From JBGTHB01 sp041746415 (GTDB taxonomy: Bacteria; Pseudomonadota; Gammaproteobacteria; Coxiellales; Coxiellaceae): a stretch of DNA of 14,360 bases. The notes under the pieces were generated by a model. That model saw only the letters and a list, made by a program, of their open reading frames with translations. It was not told the DNA's origin and searched no databases. How positions within the stretch are numbered: position 1 is the stretch's first letter; the number at the start of each line of letters is the position of its first letter. The translations under genes were made by a program, and so were the position numbers. The stretch lies in NCBI GenBank assembly GCA_041746415.1, contig JBGTHB010000178.1:1-14360 (forward strand). The letters run 5' to 3'. Below are positions 13,666 through 14,360 of the stretch, piece by piece.

Positions 13666-14360
13666 TTACCAGCCACCGCCACCGCCACCGCCGCCGCCAC
13701 CACCGACTCCACCGCCGCCACCAAAGCCGGAACTTGACCCGGGCGGAGTGCTGCTTGCCGCAATGGCGCTATTAAAGTTGGAGCTAAAATCATTGGCAAA
13801 AGCATTCATCGACAAATTAGCCAATGCTACGCCCATCAACCAGTTAGGTTGATAACCTTCTTTCATAGCCGCAAATACTTGCGCAAACTGTTCACACCAT
13901 TTTTGCTCCACACCCAAAGCCAATGCGTAAGGTAAATATTTTTCAAATAACTCAGGTGTTTTATCGGGTGGATTGCGGAAATTAAGACGATCTTTTTCTG
14001 TTGCAGCTAAAAACATTTTAAAGCCTCGCGCTTTATTAATTAATGCGGCTCCCTGTTCCGTAGGTTTTTTCAACAGAAAATAAAAAATCATATTAACTAT
14101 TAAATAAAGAGCAGCCAAAACTAAAATAGGCCAGGTGATACCGGATCCTTGAAAAAAAACCACTAGCCACACCACCACAAACACGGCCGAAAAACCGTGC
14201 ATACTCACCATTGAACCCACAGACACCGCGCGTTTTAATGATACAAACACACCTATACCAAAACCAATAATTACAAATGGAATAATCAGCCCCATCATTG
14301 AACCCACTAACCACGCTTCAGGTAACAAGAATAATACTGACAAAGCTAAACCTACGTATA
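13666..14360 (-). CDS. DUF2207-like membrane protein, C-terminal part (cut by right edge)
   Basis: The visible 231 codons are open to the right edge, so the N-terminus is missing; an apparent start near 14343 is a TTG inside the continuing frame. The visible part opens with several hydrophobic segments: LALSVLFLLPEAWLVG, GLIIPFVIIGFGIGVFV, VFVVVWLVVFF and PILVLAALYLIVNMIFYFL. A cytoplasmic-looking domain follows with ARGFKMFLAATEKDRLNF, PELFEKYLPYALALGVEQKW and CEQFAQVF. It ends in a Ser/Ala linker and a tail of almost pure glycine finishing in Gly-Trp. FEKYLPYALALGV and the Gly-rich Gly-Trp tail are hallmarks of the DUF2207 family, whose role is not established. The tail is GC-rich and repetitive and therefore prone to length change. 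The gene is upstream of and co-directional with the Mip-like gene, 111 bases away. Confidence 0.85.
   Translation of the reverse strand, partial: YVGLALSVLFLLPEAWLVGSMMGLIIPFVIIGFGIGVFVSLKRAVSVGSMVSMHGFSAVFVVVWLVVFFQGSGITWPILVLAALYLIVNMIFYFLLKKPTEQGAALINKARGFKMFLAATEKDRLNFRNPPDKTPELFEKYLPYALALGVEQKWCEQFAQVFAAMKEGYQPNWLMGVALANLSMNAFANDFSSNFNSAIAASSTPPGSSSGFGGGGGVGGGGGGGGGGGW

Noticed and set aside
13670..13735. CRISPR or tandem-repeat array from the repeated GCC/ACC triplets
   Set aside because: The triplets are glycine codons of a coding tail; there are no spacers or longer repeat units.

Overview
The window looks like a chromosomal segment of a gammaproteobacterium. PurL is the long single-chain form, and an E. 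coli-like PpiB, a two-domain RibD with a ribE/FMN-riboswitch locus, and a Mip-type FKBP isomerase are present. The Mip-type protein, together with a leucine dehydrogenase joined to a Gram-positive-style 2-oxoacid dehydrogenase operon, hints at the Legionella/Coxiella side of the class. That placement is inference; nothing in the window fixes the genus. Most of the content is housekeeping. I see no phage, insertion sequence, CRISPR array, tRNA or rRNA.

Layout. (1) 1-1540, minus strand: riboflavin synthesis. ribD is followed by a promoter, a complete FMN riboswitch and the 5' part of ribE, which runs off the left edge. (2) 1585-2241, plus: a TrmH-type tRNA ribose methyltransferase, divergent from ribD. 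(3) 2324-3034, minus: a cytoplasmic glycerophosphodiester phosphodiesterase. (4) 3212-7756, plus: a branched-chain amino acid / 2-oxoacid unit of leucine dehydrogenase, E1 alpha, E1 beta and E2. The first three genes are packed tightly, with one start/stop overlap and one 2-bp gap. E2 is set apart by a 236-bp gap that holds a striking repeat and hairpin structure. No E3 gene is present. (5) 7757-7949: a gene-free gap with what looks like a decayed interspersed palindrome. (6) 7950-14360, all minus: read in transcription order this is a DUF2207-like membrane protein (cut by the right edge), a Mip-like periplasmic FKBP isomerase, purL, a terminator, ppiB and a small lipoprotein.

How the genes fit together. 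Leucine dehydrogenase deaminates Leu/Ile/Val to branched-chain 2-oxoacids, which an E1/E2 complex with a borrowed E3 could turn into branched acyl-CoA, an energy source and primer for branched fatty acids. The riboflavin locus controls ribE by FMN feedback, apparently at translation, because the ribosome-binding site is itself part of the riboswitch P1 helix. ribD lies upstream of that control.

The most interesting non-coding signal is at 6426-6604. Two 24-nt near-identical direct repeats each complement the same central segment, so two mutually exclusive long hairpins can form just before the E2 gene. Other points worth a look are an 11-bp hairpin between the Mip-like gene and purL that contains the only ATG near the purL start, and an E2 active-site motif with Thr where Asp is usual. 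I found no clearly new multi-gene system here.
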